A DNA stretch of 64,000 nucleotides from Benincasa hispida (lineage: Eukaryota; Streptophyta; Magnoliopsida; Cucurbitales; Cucurbitaceae). The notes under the pieces were generated by a model. The model did not search any database, was not told the DNA's origin, and was given only the letters and a program-made list of their open reading frames with translations. The DNA is taken from contig NC_052360.1 of NCBI RefSeq assembly GCF_009727055.1, positions 65,398,881 to 65,462,880 on the forward strand, written 5' to 3'. A program made the position numbers and the translations under genes. Shown here one piece after another: positions 1-10,197 of this stretch; within the stretch, counting starts at the first letter, position 1, and the number at the start of each line of letters is the position of its first letter.

Positions 1-840
1 ATTTCAACTAATGTTACAGGTCGAATGTTGAGAACTCGACAAACAAAGAAAAAAACTTGGAAACAATATGTAAATTATGGTTGTCGAGGGTTGAAGTTTC
101 GATATACATAAGTTGAAACTTCAACCCTCGACAAGAAAAAGGAAATCTCGCTAGTTTTACATAAGTCGAAACTTCAACCCTCGACAAGGAAAAGGAAATC
201 TCTTGAAAGGACCTTTAATATTAATATTGTTGTTTTCAAAACTTATTAGAGAAATATTGTTGTTTTGAACTTATTAGAAAAATATTGTTGTTTTGGGAGT
301 TCGAGGCTATAAGTCGAGGGTTGAGGATTCGACTAATGTACAGGTCGAATGTTGAGAACTCGACAAACAAAGAAAAACTTGGAAACAATATGTAAATTAG
401 GGTTGTCGAGGGTTGAAGTTTCGACATACATAAGTTGAAACTTCAACCCTCGACAAGAAAAAGGAAATCTCGCTAGTTTTACATAAGTCGAAACTTCAAC
501 CCTCGACAAGAAAAGGAAATCTCTTGAAAGGACCTTTAATATTAATATTGTTGTTTTCAAAACTTATTAGAGAAATATTGTTGTTTTGAAACTTATTAGA
601 AAATATTGTTGTTTTGGGAGTTCGAGGCTATAAGTCGAGGGTTGAGGATTCGACTATGTACAGGTCGAATGTTGAGAACTCGACAACAAAAGAAAAACTT
701 GGAAACAATATGTAAATTAGGGTTGTCGAGGGTTGAAGTTTCGACATTCATAAGTTGAAACTTCAACCCTCGACAAGAAAAAGAATCTCGCTAGTTTTAC
801 AATAAGTGTCGAAACTTCAACACTCGACAAGGAAGATAAG
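1..840. repeat. Tandem repeat, ~322-bp unit with internal hairpins (about 2.6 copies)
   Basis: The segment TCGAATGTTGAGAACTCGAC recurs at 21, 345 and 665, giving spacings of 324 and 320 bp; long flanking stretches repeat with only small indels. Each unit contains a hairpin with 19-nt arms, TTGTCGAGGGTTGAAGTTT and its complement, at 81-134, 403-456 and 723-776. The second arm recurs about 60 bp later. Units also carry AT-rich blocks with AATATTGTTGTTTT. The array runs off the left edge, so its size is unknown. No coding content was seen; short open frames here are by-products of the repeat. Confidence 0.9.
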
Positions 841-1098
841 TGGGTGAAGCAGATTGTAAGAGAGAGCGAGATTGTAGGAGAGAGCGAGATTGAAAGCGAG
901 ATTTGGAGGAAGAGCGAGATTGTAGGAATGGACAATCGTCCACAGCTCTATGGAATGTATGGCGTTTCTTCCTATCAATTCTCGTTCTCTCTCTACAATC
1001 TCGCTTCTCAATCTCGCTCTCTCCTTACAATCTCGCTCTCTTCTTTACAATCTGCTTCACCCCAACTTATCTTCCTTGTCGAGTGTTGAAGTTTCGAC
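808..1098. repeat. 291-bp near-perfect palindrome (foldback) closing the tandem array
   Basis: The left end starts GTCGAAACTTCAACACTCGA and the right end is its reverse complement. The pairing continues inward through a GAGAGAGCGAGATTGTA-type microsatellite for over 100 bp per arm, with small indels. Each arm ends with the same TCGA-rich motif as the tandem repeat to its left. The centre near 930-965 holds a small hairpin (GGACAATCGTCC). It could be a foldback transposon end or an inverted duplication of the array terminus. Confidence 0.85.
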
Positions 1099-1499
1099 TT
1101 AGTAAATTCATATTTTTACTTTTCATATATAAATATTATGAAGAGAAAGTAAGTATGTAATTTTCAAGAAAATATATATATTTGAGAATTTACTATTTAA
1201 AAATTTATTAGTAATGTTTGCATATAGGCTAATAATCAGATATCCATATATTTCTTCAAATATATATGTCCATATGTGATTGATTGTTCTTTAATTGTTT
1301 GGTTTTCCCTTTACATCATAAAATTGTTCTATTCAGTCAATAAACGACACCAACTAACCCTAAATACTTATATATATTATGATGGAAACCTATTAATTAT
1401 TCAGCCTCAATTATTTGTAAAGAAATTATTTTCAATGATAAAAATGTTAAAAATATTTAACAACAATAATAAAATATTACAGTTTAACTCTAATAAACT

Positions 1500-1612
1500 A
1501 CAATAGATCATGATAGACTACTATCGCGATTTATCGCAAATAAATAGTGAAATTTTGTTATATTTGTAAATATTTTGATTTATTTTTCTATATTTGAAAA
1601 TAGCTCTTATCT
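1500..1612. repeat. Degenerate MITE-like fragment
   Basis: It carries the same elements as the foldbacks at 7,897 and 13,488: a 'gatagactactatcg' core next to 'aaattttgttatatttg' and 'tttttctatatttgaaaat'. The terminal symmetry is poor, so this is probably an old copy. Confidence 0.4.
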
Positions 1613-2557
1613 TTATCTACCCAATAATCCCATTTCAAAATATAATAAACATAATTTAAAAAAAAAAAAACTACCTCGAGATATTTTATATATATGGTTT
1701 GATTTTCTTTTTATTTGTAGAATATATACATAGTTGAATTTTCCCTTGATACAAATCTAGTATAATTTAAATAAAATATTATAAAGATAATAGCTAAAAT
1801 ATAATTATTGATCTCATAAAAATTAGAAAACAAGTCATGTTAATTATCAATTCCAATTATTAGGATCAATCAATGTTCTGTTTAAAAAAAAAACAACCAA
1901 TCAACATTCAACCTTTTTATTTACTATATAAATTAATGATTAATCATTAAGAAAAGAATACATCTTACTTACTTCTATGTTTTATTTGGTCCCTCAATTG
2001 TGCATAAAAACCTGCTTTAATTTTAAATATTGGTTTTATTTAAAAAAAATGTTTAAATATTGGTTTTTGGTCATCATTTCATCATAATCTAAGGCTATTT
2101 TGAAACTTAGATATATAACTATTACCCTTGGTTTCAAATATTCTCTCACATAAATGTCTATGCTAGGTTATTTATTTAAGCAACTTGTATAAAAAGAGAT
2201 TAATAAATAAATAAACAAAAAGTGATGCCTTTCAAAATTCAAAGACCAAAAAGTTGGGAAAATAATAACTATCGTCAAATTTTAAAACTAAACTAGGATT
2301 TAACCTTAAATGATCGGTTAAAATTTTGTATTATATATTTATCAGAGGCTTTTGGAGATTGAAAATATTGAGAAAGCTAGGATAATGTGACTAATATTTT
2401 GTTAACTTTAGTTGATATATCCTTAATTTGGAGAGTTCCTCTTAAAAAAAAAATAGAGGGATTCGACATCAATAATTTTTTTATATCTTTTATATATGTT
2501 CTTAATATCAAAATAAATATGTATGTTTGTGATAAGACTGTATAACTTAAATTGATG
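1613..2557. other. AT-rich intergenic DNA, nothing recognised
   Basis: AT-rich sequence with poly-A and poly-T tracts. No open frame with recognisable content and no clear repeat structure was seen. Confidence 0.6.
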
Positions 2558-2785
2558 GGTTATTTTCAAATATAGGAAAATAATCTTATTTACAAATTAG
2601 CAAAATGTCACTATCACAAAATTGATAGAGATGTATAAGTATCATAACTTATATATGTATATTCGTATCTAATTTTCATTTAGATGTGAGTGTCTATTAC
2701 TATCTCTCGTTGATAGACAATCAAATTTTTTTATATTTGAAAATATTTTGAGAAATTTTATTATTTAAAGTAATTGTCCTAATTT
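2558..2785. repeat. MITE-like foldback (AAATATAGCAAAATGTCA family)
   Basis: The left side reads 'ttttcaaatatagg ... ttagcaaaatgtcacta'. The right side has 'gttgatagacaatc' and 'ttatatttgaaaatatttt', complementary to the left end. Length and motifs match the copies at 7,897-8,045 and 13,488-13,676, but this copy has diverged arms and a longer middle. Confidence 0.55.
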
Positions 2786-3084
2786 AAAATTTAAAAAAAT
2801 TAAGAGAGAATTTAAACAATTTAATTATTAATTTAAATTATTTTTTGTTTTTTATTTATAGGAAGGAGGAAGAGAGAGAGGGAAAAAATAAAAAAAAAAA
2901 AAATAAAAGAAGTGCCGGCTGATGTAGGAATTGGACGCACGCAACGAGATCGGATTTGGGCGATTTCCACCTAAACAAAATATCTCCATTTTCTCCGTCA
3001 AACTCAAATTTATTTCTTTAAATAATTTGGTCTAAAACATTCTTCTTCTTCTTATTATTATTATTAGGTTAAAATATAAAAAAT

Positions 3085-3345
3085 GCCTATGAACTTTATT
3101 TTTTTTTATAAAATATGATCTTGAAGTTTCAATAGTTTCAAAATTACCCTTAAATTTTAAAAGAAAAAAAGTTTAAAAGATATCTTTGTCGTTAGTTTTG
3201 GATAGAGACTGTAAAAGTTTTGTTTCAAAATACCCCTAAACTTTCAAAACCTTTCAAAAATACTCTTAACTTAATAAAAGTTCAAAAATATCTCCACCAT
3301 TAGTATTTTAACAAAAATCGTTAATTCTTCGTGACAAAAATGATT
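3085..3345. repeat. Interspersed repeat with 'aaatacccttaaacttt' motifs
   Basis: Variants of 'caaaattacccttaaat', 'caaaatacccctaaact' and 'caaaaatactcttaac' recur at short intervals, each beside 'gtttcaaaa' or 'ctttcaaaa'. This looks like internally repetitive transposon-derived DNA. The family was not identified. Confidence 0.4.
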
Positions 3346-3379
3346 TTAAAAATTAAAAAATATATATATGAAAAAGGAA

Positions 3380-3515
3380 AATTCTTATAAATAGAAAAAT
3401 CCAAAAAATATTTACATTCTATAGCAAAAGTTCCAAAAGTGCTTTGTACTTTTGGAACTTTTTGCTATAAAGTGTAAATATTTTTAAATATTTTTTTTAT
3501 ATTTAAAAAGACCCC
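3380..3515. repeat. Short foldback MITE
   Basis: A strong hairpin: 'atttacattctatagcaaa' with 'agttccaaaagt' on the left is complemented by 'acttttggaactttttgc' with 'tataaagtgtaaat' on the right. The loop is only a few bases (near 3,440-3,447). Outer arms are A/T-rich and imperfect. It resembles a non-autonomous MITE. The target duplication could not be fixed in the A/T-rich flanks. Confidence 0.75.
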
Positions 3516-3599
3516 TATTAAAAATGCTCCTACGGATCAATTTGTTCGAAATTTTTTTAGTTCGAAAAGAACTAATTTTAAAATAAATTATATACATAT

Positions 3600-4290
3600 T
3601 CTCATTTTTTTTCATATAACTACTACCATATTTCTTTCAATTTTTCAATTCATAACTTATACCAATTTTCTCAACAATCAAAATAAAAACCAAAATTTTA
3701 AGTTAAAACATAAAATTTCACAAAATTTCACATAATTTCAAAATCAAAATATCCTCTTGAAACATACCAAAACGATAAATAGTCAAATAAAAAAAGTATC
3801 AGCTTATATCATGTTGGTTCTTAGAATTTAATATTTATTGTTCTCAGATAGGTTGTCGAGCAAAAGAAGCCGTCGGGATATTTCGGATGCAATTCTGGCT
3901 TAAATGGAGCAATTAGCAAGCAACGAGAGGCAAAACGATGAAATTGAACAAAGGGAGGCACGACGTTGCACAAGTGCCAGGACACTTGTACCCTGCGACA
4001 TTTATAGAGACAGTCTGCTAGGCAAGTGTTACAATTCTGTCCTGTGACACCACATCACTCTTCATTTGATACGTATGCATGAAGAGACACTCCTTCTAAT
4101 TTGCTTTCCAAGGCGCTTTATGAGGGGACCTTCAGCGTCGTAGTGTTTTGGAATGTTTTGGTTGTTGAGAAAATTGGTGTAAGCTAAGAATTAGAAAATT
4201 AAGAGAAATATGAGAGTACATATACGCAAGATAAATAGTCCAATACTTTTTTATTTATCGTTTTGGTATGTTTCAAGAGGGGAAAATTAA
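3600..4290. repeat. Interleaved inverted repeats (A-B-A'-B')
   Basis: Block A (~3,610-3,685) is the reverse complement of A' (~4,155-4,215); they share 'gttgagaaaattggt'. Block B (~3,752-3,800) is the reverse complement of B' (~4,240-4,285); they share 'tatcgttttggtatgttt'. The order A-B-A'-B' is not that of a simple foldback. The middle (3,840-4,150) is the least AT-rich part and has no recognised gene. Confidence 0.65.
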
Positions 4291-4299
4291 AAGGATATT

Positions 4300-4815
4300 G
4301 TCCTTTTAGAAACTATTTAGGAAAATATTGTTGTTTTCAAACTATTTGTAAAAATATTGTTTTTTTTTTTTAAAATAAGTCGAAGGTTGAAAATTCGACC
4401 TAGATGGGTCGAATTTTGAACCCTCGACCTTCCCCTTTCGCTTTACATTTGCACATCGAACTTTGAACCCTCGACCTTGCCCTAACATTATTATTGAGTT
4501 TGTTTAATTATCATTCCGGAGACCTTCCTCATAATTATTTGATGTGGAGAAAACGAAAGACCTTCCTCATTTCGGAGACCTTCCTCATAACACTCATAAT
4601 TATTTGATGTGTTAAAAATAATTTTGTATTGGGAGAGAACAAAAGAGGGAAGAGTAAGAGCTAGAGTGAGATTGTGAGAGAGAGCGAGATTGTGAGAGAG
4701 AGCGAGATTTTGAGAGAGAACGAGAGTTTGAGAGAGCGAGATTTTGAGAGCGAAAGCGAGATCGAGATTTTGAGTGAGAGCAAGAGCGAGATTTTGAGCG
4801 AGAGCGAGATATCCG
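4300..4815. repeat. Diverged relative of the 1-1,098 repeat complex
   Basis: It holds the same modules in the same order as the left-edge array. These are 'aaaatattgttgttttc' blocks (4,320-4,370), TCGA palindromic motifs ('gtcgaaggttgaaaattcga', 'cgaattttgaaccctcgac') at 4,379-4,480, and then a 'gagagagcgagatt' microsatellite (4,660-4,810). Two unlinked copies of the same module order suggest one composite repeat family. Confidence 0.7.
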
Positions 4816-5379
4816 TACAAATTTCCCATTTTTTTTCTTTTTTTAATTATTACACATTCCACCTTCTTCTTTCTTTCTTCCTTTCTTTTTTTTTTTTTTA
4901 AAAAAAAATTTCATTTTATAAAAACAATTTCTAAAAATATTTTTTTATTATTTATAATTTTTTTAAAAAAAGAAAAAAAAAACTCCTTCAAAATCTTGGT
5001 ACCAAATGTACAAAAGGAATCCAAGATCATTATTGTAAAATCTTTTAAACTATTGACCTCACTACTGTGATTAAAATTTCTATTCTTTATATCAATAATA
5101 CAGTCTTATTTATAGACTTGCATGTGAAGGTTTTGAGTGTTGATTTGATTTATTATGTCCCAAATTATTATCTAAAATATGTAAATTTGAATATTGAAGT
5201 TTTTTTTACCTAACTTTTAGATTTAGACTATCTGATTTATTATTTATGTCAATGATATTTAAAAGCTTCTATATCAAAATAATTACTATTCATAATATAT
5301 AAAATAATAAATTAAAAAAAATAATATCTCATAAAAATAAAAAAAATGTAAATTAAATATCTCATTTATATAAAAATAA
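4816..5379. other. AT-rich intergenic DNA
   Basis: Dominated by T- and A-runs (4,860-4,985) and low-complexity AT sequence. No gene or distinct repeat is supported. Confidence 0.5.
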
Positions 5380-7400
5380 TTACAAAAATCAATGTGTTCA
5401 CAAGGCGGACGTCGTCGATTTCGAGCTGGTTGTTGTCGTCGACTTCGAACTTGAGGTTGCTCGAGTTCTTCTTGATGTTGCTCTGATACCTCTGCAGGCA
5501 CTTCATAATATAAATATTCATTATGCTCTCCACGACCCGACCATGTCCATGCACGTATGAAGATGAAGGACCAACCTCTGAGTCATAATGTCATGAACCA
5601 AATGCTGCATCATCACCATCAGACTAACATAATCAATTTGACTCTGCGTCTGCATCATAGGGGGCAACTCTTCCACATTATGTGCAACCTCATCAAACTC
5701 ATCCTCTTCCCAAACAGGTTCTCTACGTCTAGGAGCTAGTGGAGGAACAATAGGTATATCGTACATATAATGAATTTCCTCCATATAGCTTTGATTGTCA
5801 CTACATATAGCAATAACCTCGTTCGAATCATTCCAAACCTCACGGAGTCTACGGTTGTTCGTTCTTTGTGAGTTATAAAATAATTAAACAATATTTAAAA
5901 TAAATTTAAATTAAAAATAATTAGATAATATTCATTTACCAGATGATCCATAGCTGCTCCCGGACGAGTGACGTAGCGCCTTGTGATATTATTATACCAA
6001 TGAATATATTCTGGAGTGACATCTATGTCAAACTGTTCAAGAGAAACCCCCACTGCAATAAACCTTGCACGATAGTGCCATCGCACTACCAAATGTGCAA
6101 CTTTTTCGGACCAATCTCCAGTCCTTAGGTCAATATCATGCAGTACGGTTCAGTATTACAAGGCGATGGGACATTCTGCTGAAAACCGAATTGTCTCATC
6201 ACCCTATCAGAAAGATGCCACTCACCAATGTGAAAAACATATGAGAGGACTCATCGTCTCATATGTTTTGACCATTCGTACAAAAATTAGGCAAAGTATG
6301 CATAATAATTTTTTACGGCTCCCAAATAACCTGAAACACAAAATATTATATTAGATAATATTAAAGACAAATACAATAAAAATGTGTATAAAATAATCAA
6401 TTAGATTTAGTGTAATGTACCTGTTTAAGTTGAAGCAGATCAAACATGTATCTATACTGGCTGACTACATGTGTGGTTGTCCTAGTCACACAAAATTTGT
6501 CTCTCCACCTAGATTTTTAAATTGATAATTTGGAATTTAAATTAATTAGATCAGTGATATAAAAATTAAATTGAATTAAAAAACATACCCAGAACCATAG
6601 GCTCGTCCAACTAACTGAGCGTCATTAACATGTTGTAGCTATGAAGCCATTATTGGAAATTGCTCCCAAGCCATAGTTGCAAAAGTATGAGAGGCCCAGC
6701 TATCTCTCGAACCTCAGGTCTTGTTGCTTTGCATAGTTGTCTATACAACCATGCAAGCATGCTCCACCCTACGAATACTGCCCCGCATCATGGAGGTTAG
6801 CTAACAGTGGCAGGAACATCAAGTGAACAAATGACTTGATTTATTTGAAAACAGACTTCCACCCATCATTTGTAGTATATATGCTCGCACATGTCTTATG
6901 ACGGTTTCCTCGTCTGCATCATCTGTGAGCTCATGAAATTGTGTTCCTAACCATATTAAACTTAACCTCGATCCTTTAATCTTGTTGGCAGGTGGGGTTG
7001 CACCGAGGTACAGTTGACAATCTTTTAATCAGTCATCATATATCACTCCGGTGACCGACTCACCGTCAACAAGTAACCCCAACAACACTTCTATGTCTTG
7101 TAGAGTGATAGTGCACTCTCCAACAGACATATGGAATGTATGCATCTTGGGCCTCCATCTCTCGACCAAGACTGTGATAAGATGCCAATCCAACTGAATA
7201 AATCTAATCTGGCAACCCATAGAATCCAGATGTGCGTAGTAGTGGTATATTCGAGGGTGGAGCAGGATAGTGCATTGGAGAATTGCCTCTCCGCCTGCAA
7301 GATATTTCTCCAGTAGTACGATCTGCCATACAACAGATGATCGATGAATGGACTGGTCATACAAAACATCGGGATCAACAGGTCCTGGGTTTAAAGCCAT
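5380..7400 (-). pseudogene. Degenerate plant mobile domain (PMD/MAIN-like) gene
   Basis: Read on the minus strand, the start is MALNPGPVDPDVLYDQSIHR (ATG at 7,400-7,398). It is followed by 'GECTITLQDIEVLLGLLVDG', hallmarks of the PMD family that includes MAIN/MAIL1 and the 'phosphatase 7 long form homolog' proteins. Later segments match the family in order: 'LGATPPANKIKGSRLSLIWL' (~7,010-6,960), 'RQLCKATRPEVREIAGPLIL' (~6,735-6,680), 'RWRDKFCVTRTTTHVVSQYR' (~6,510-6,450), 'GFQQNVPSPCNTEPY' (~6,180-6,135) and 'NITRRYVTRPGAAMDHL' (~5,990-5,940). Spacing implies several introns. The gene is dead: a TGA replaces the usual Trp just after 'VIYDD', a TAG replaces Trp in 'YSWG', and there are two 1-bp deletions near 6,670-6,745 and further stops. 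PMD genes move with transposons and also exist as host genes; which this one was is unclear. Confidence 0.85.
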
Positions 7401-7896
7401 GATCTGAAAAAAAAATTATTTCTCAATTAAAAAAAAATATTTTTTTGCATATTAAAGAATAATGTACAACTTAATTAAAATAATAATGTACAACTTTATA
7501 ATAAAAAAAAATTGAATATACAATAAATTTATTTACTTTCCATAGAAATATATATATATATATATATATTTTTACTTCCCATCGTTATGTCCTTAACTAA
7601 CCTGCCATTTAACTACTAAAGCAATATTCAATGTTCATCATTTATTCTCTGGTTCATTTATGTTGTGAAATATCAAAAATATAGAAAACAATTTTAATGA
7701 AGGACTAACTTTTTCCTTTTTCCTTTTATTCTTGTTATAATTATTAATAATGATTTTTTTTGAGAAATAATAATTAAAATATTTATTACCTATACCAATT
7801 AAGCATAATTCAATATTAAAAACACAACTAACTTCTTTACGTATATATTTGCAAAGGTATTGAATTATATACATATATGTATTGGTGTAATTGTTT
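7401..7896. other. AT-rich intergenic DNA with a short TA microsatellite
   Basis: Mostly A/T runs. A (TA)n tract lies at about 7,548-7,569. No gene is supported. Confidence 0.6.
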
Positions 7897-8045
7897 TAAA
7901 TGGTAAAATTGTTAAAAATATTTTCAAATATAGCAAAATGTCACTATTTTTTAGTAATAGACAATGATAAATATTGATAGACATTGACATTTTGCTATAT
8001 TTAAAAATAAGTTGGTTCATTTTCCTATATCTAAAAATCGCCATA
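7897..8045. repeat. MITE-like foldback with 'aaatatagcaaaatgtca' arms
   Basis: The left arm 'caaatatagcaaaatgtca' (from ~7,926) is mirrored by 'tgacattttgctatattta' (from ~7,984). The ~40-bp centre is rich in 'aatagacaatgataaa' and 'attgatagac'. This is the cleanest of at least five related copies in the window. Confidence 0.75.
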
Positions 8046-8049
8046 TATA

Positions 8050-8166
8050 TTGTGGAGGGAGATTTGAATCACTCATCTCTTGACATGACCTTCCTACTTA
8101 GGAGGTGGAAGGTTCGATTTTTCATGTCTGCACGATTGTAATAATAATAATAAAAAAAAAAAAATT
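8050..8166 (+). repeat. Possible SINE 3' fragment
   Basis: 'aggaggtggaaggttcgatt' contains a tRNA B-box-like GGTTCGA. After about 30 bp comes an 'aataataataataaaaaaa' tail. No convincing A-box was found upstream, so this is at best a truncated copy. Confidence 0.3.
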
Positions 8167-8853
8167 AAAGGATCTCTCATCTTTTAATCGAAAACAAGCC
8201 AATATTTCTACATTATATTATGATTTGATTATGACATAGGTTAACTGATTATGACATATATATGTACTTTAGACCATACACTTCTAAATCCTCCACCCAA
8301 CATGTTGTTGAACTAGAAAAAATCGCTATACTCTTTAACTAGTAGAAATACTTAAACCATACACTTTCGAATCCTTCAATCAACATATTTTGAAATAGTC
8401 AAAATCATTTTTAAAATTACTATGAAACATGCTTTTAATAATTCAAAACTAATTTTGATAACATGAAAACTGCAATTAAAAGCATAATATTAAATATTGA
8501 ATTAATTTTGACTTTTAAATTGGAAAAAAGTAATTTAAATAATTTTAAAATCAGTTGTAAACATACCCTTAATGAAATTATTTTATAACAGCCATTCAAT
8601 ATATGTTCGAGATGGATTAAACGAGTATAAAATCGTCAGCCACATTGTAAGCGAAGGGCATGGGCATAACCTATGAAATGGCCCTCCTCTCTCTTTTGCC
8701 ACAACCAACCCCAGCTTACTAGGAATCAAAATACAATTGTAAGAAAGAGAGAGAGGAAGAGAGAGTACCATAAAAACAACTCAAAAGGCAAAGTTCATCT
8801 TTCCAATGGGTGCCAGGCTAACATGGCTTCTTCTCATTAATCATAATCATAGA
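8167..8853. other. Intergenic DNA upstream of the DUF1191 gene
   Basis: AT-rich with a few purine-rich stretches (for example 'gaaagagagagaggaagaga' near 8,743). No gene was recognised. It presumably holds the distal promoter of the gene at 9,186. Confidence 0.4.
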
Positions 8854-8863
8854 ATATATATAT
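8854..8863 (+). promoter_or_regulatory. Candidate TATA box of the DUF1191 gene
   Basis: 'atatatatat' about 325 bp upstream of the ATG, followed by less AT-rich sequence suited to a long 5' leader. Position and composition are the only evidence. Confidence 0.3.
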
Positions 8864-9185
8864 GCAATCAACAAGCCAGAGAAACCTTCTCAAATCCCGT
8901 TAATGCCAATTCTTAAAAATCATTACTCTTCTGAATCATTCTTCTCCCTTCACTCCCCTCTCCAATTTAACACACCCGCCACCGTCCACGGCGGCTCACG
9001 ACGGCCATACTCCGATCGGCGACAAAGCTTCAATCCCAATTGAGGTGATTTTTGCATTCGATTCTTCAAACTACCCATTTGGATTTCTCAATCACACCCG
9101 TCATCAATTTTGGCCTTAAAATCAGAAATTCTGGCTTGCTTTTCAAGAAACAGCTTATTTGATTCATGGGTTTTGCTTCTCGCTA

Positions 9186-10097
9186 ATGGAGCTAAGGAGA
9201 AACTGGTACGATTCTAACATCTGGGTGGTGTTTTTTTGTTTATTGATGTTGATTTCTTGCTCTGTTTCGTTTGAAGATGCTGATTCTTTTGGTGGGTTTG
9301 TTCATAAATATGCCAATAACTCTTTGTCAAAGCCTAGAACAGGGATTGTATATAACATCTCTTTGCCTTCAAATTATTCTGGGATTCAAGTTTCTTATAT
9401 TAGATTGAGGAGTGGTAATTTTTGGGTTAGAGGAGCAAATTTGAGCTGGATTTCTATTCCTCCAAGAGTTACTTCTGTTCCATATGTAAAGAGAATAGCC
9501 ATAATTTTTGAGAATTTAGGGAATTGGTCTTCAACTTTCTATAAAGTACCTGGTTATACTCTTGTTGCTCCTGTGATTGGATTCACTGTTTACGATTCTT
9601 CTACCAATTCAAGTACATTGAGCAATCAAAAGCTTCATTTGGTCATCTTGGGAAGAAACCCCATTTTGGTGATGTTTCCTAAAGTAAAATTGAGAGAAAA
9701 TGATGGGAAGAAGCCACAATGTGTGAAGTTTGGAGCTAATGGAACTTTTGAATTGAAGAACATGACAGGACCAAGCTTGTGTTCTGCAAGTGATTATGGT
9801 CATTTCTCTCTTGTTATTCCAACTCCTTCAATGGAAAAGGAGGAGGAGAAGAAGAAGAAAGGTATGTTGTGGGTATGGTGGGTCGTTGGATTTGGGGGTG
9901 GTTTGGTTGCTTTAGCTTTGATGGGTTTAGTTTTAATGACAGTTTTGAGGTTAGTGAGGAAGAAAAACATCATGCATATGGAGAGGGAATCTGAAAGAGG
10001 AGTGAGTTTTGATACTGTTTGGATTGGTAAGAGTAGAATGCCTTCTGCTTCAATGGTAAGAACACAACCAGCTCTTGAAAATAGTTATGCTCCTTAA
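9186..10097 (+). CDS. DUF1191-family type I membrane protein
   Basis: A single exon of 303 codons. The first ATG in frame is at 9,186 (MELRRNWYDS); the frame is open nine codons further upstream but has no ATG there. Residues 12-28 are a hydrophobic signal peptide. The ectodomain carries 'KPRTGIVYNISLPSN' (49-63) and 'VPGYTLVAPVIGFTVYD' (121-137), both typical of plant DUF1191. There are about eight N-glycosylation sequons (N44, N57, N63, N85, N113, N141, N185, N192) and two cysteines (C179, C199). An acidic then basic linker leads to a membrane helix (~228-255), a stop-transfer 'RLVRKK', and a cytosolic tail ending 'RTQPALENSYAP', matching the conserved family C-terminus. The family has no established biochemical function known to me; topology suggests a cell-surface or endomembrane protein. 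It converges on the GDSL lipase gene 945 bp away. The frame is intact. Confidence 0.92.
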   Translation: MELRRNWYDSNIWVVFFCLLMLISCSVSFEDADSFGGFVHKYANNSLSKPRTGIVYNISLPSNYSGIQVSYIRLRSGNFWVRGANLSWISIPPRVTSVPYVKRIAIIFENLGNWSSTFYKVPGYTLVAPVIGFTVYDSSTNSSTLSNQKLHLVILGRNPILVMFPKVKLRENDGKKPQCVKFGANGTFELKNMTGPSLCSASDYGHFSLVIPTPSMEKEEEKKKKGMLWVWWVVGFGGGLVALALMGLVLMTVLRLVRKKNIMHMERESERGVSFDTVWIGKSRMPSASMVRTQPALENSYAP

Positions 10098-10190
10098 TTT
10101 TTTTTCTTTGGGTGGGAGAGTTTTGTCTTTGTACTTCTGTTCTAATGTTTACAGTTCTAGATGTGTTCGTTCATAGCTTCACATCATTTC

Positions 10191-10196
10191 AATAAA
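10191..10196 (+). terminator. Candidate polyadenylation signal for the DUF1191 gene
   Basis: AATAAA 94 bp after the stop codon in a U-rich context, at a plausible distance for a plant near-upstream element. Confidence 0.5.
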
Positions 10197-10197
10197 A

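Noticed and set aside
1..840. Regularly spaced repeats that could suggest a CRISPR array
   Set aside because: The unit is ~322 bp and almost entirely repeated, without unique spacers; the DNA is plant nuclear.
844..1160. Open frames rich in Glu/Ser/Arg over the left-edge microsatellite
   Set aside because: They translate the GAGAGAGCGAGATT repeat and its complement; repeats of this kind give open frames on both strands.
4491..4901. 123- and 75-codon frames near 4.5-4.9 kb
   Set aside because: Microsatellite translation (Leu/Ala or Glu/Ser periodic), open on both strands, no family features.
9159..9185. Extension of the DUF1191 protein upstream of 9,186
   Set aside because: That extension starts at TTG and has no ATG; the signal peptide is complete from the ATG at 9,186.
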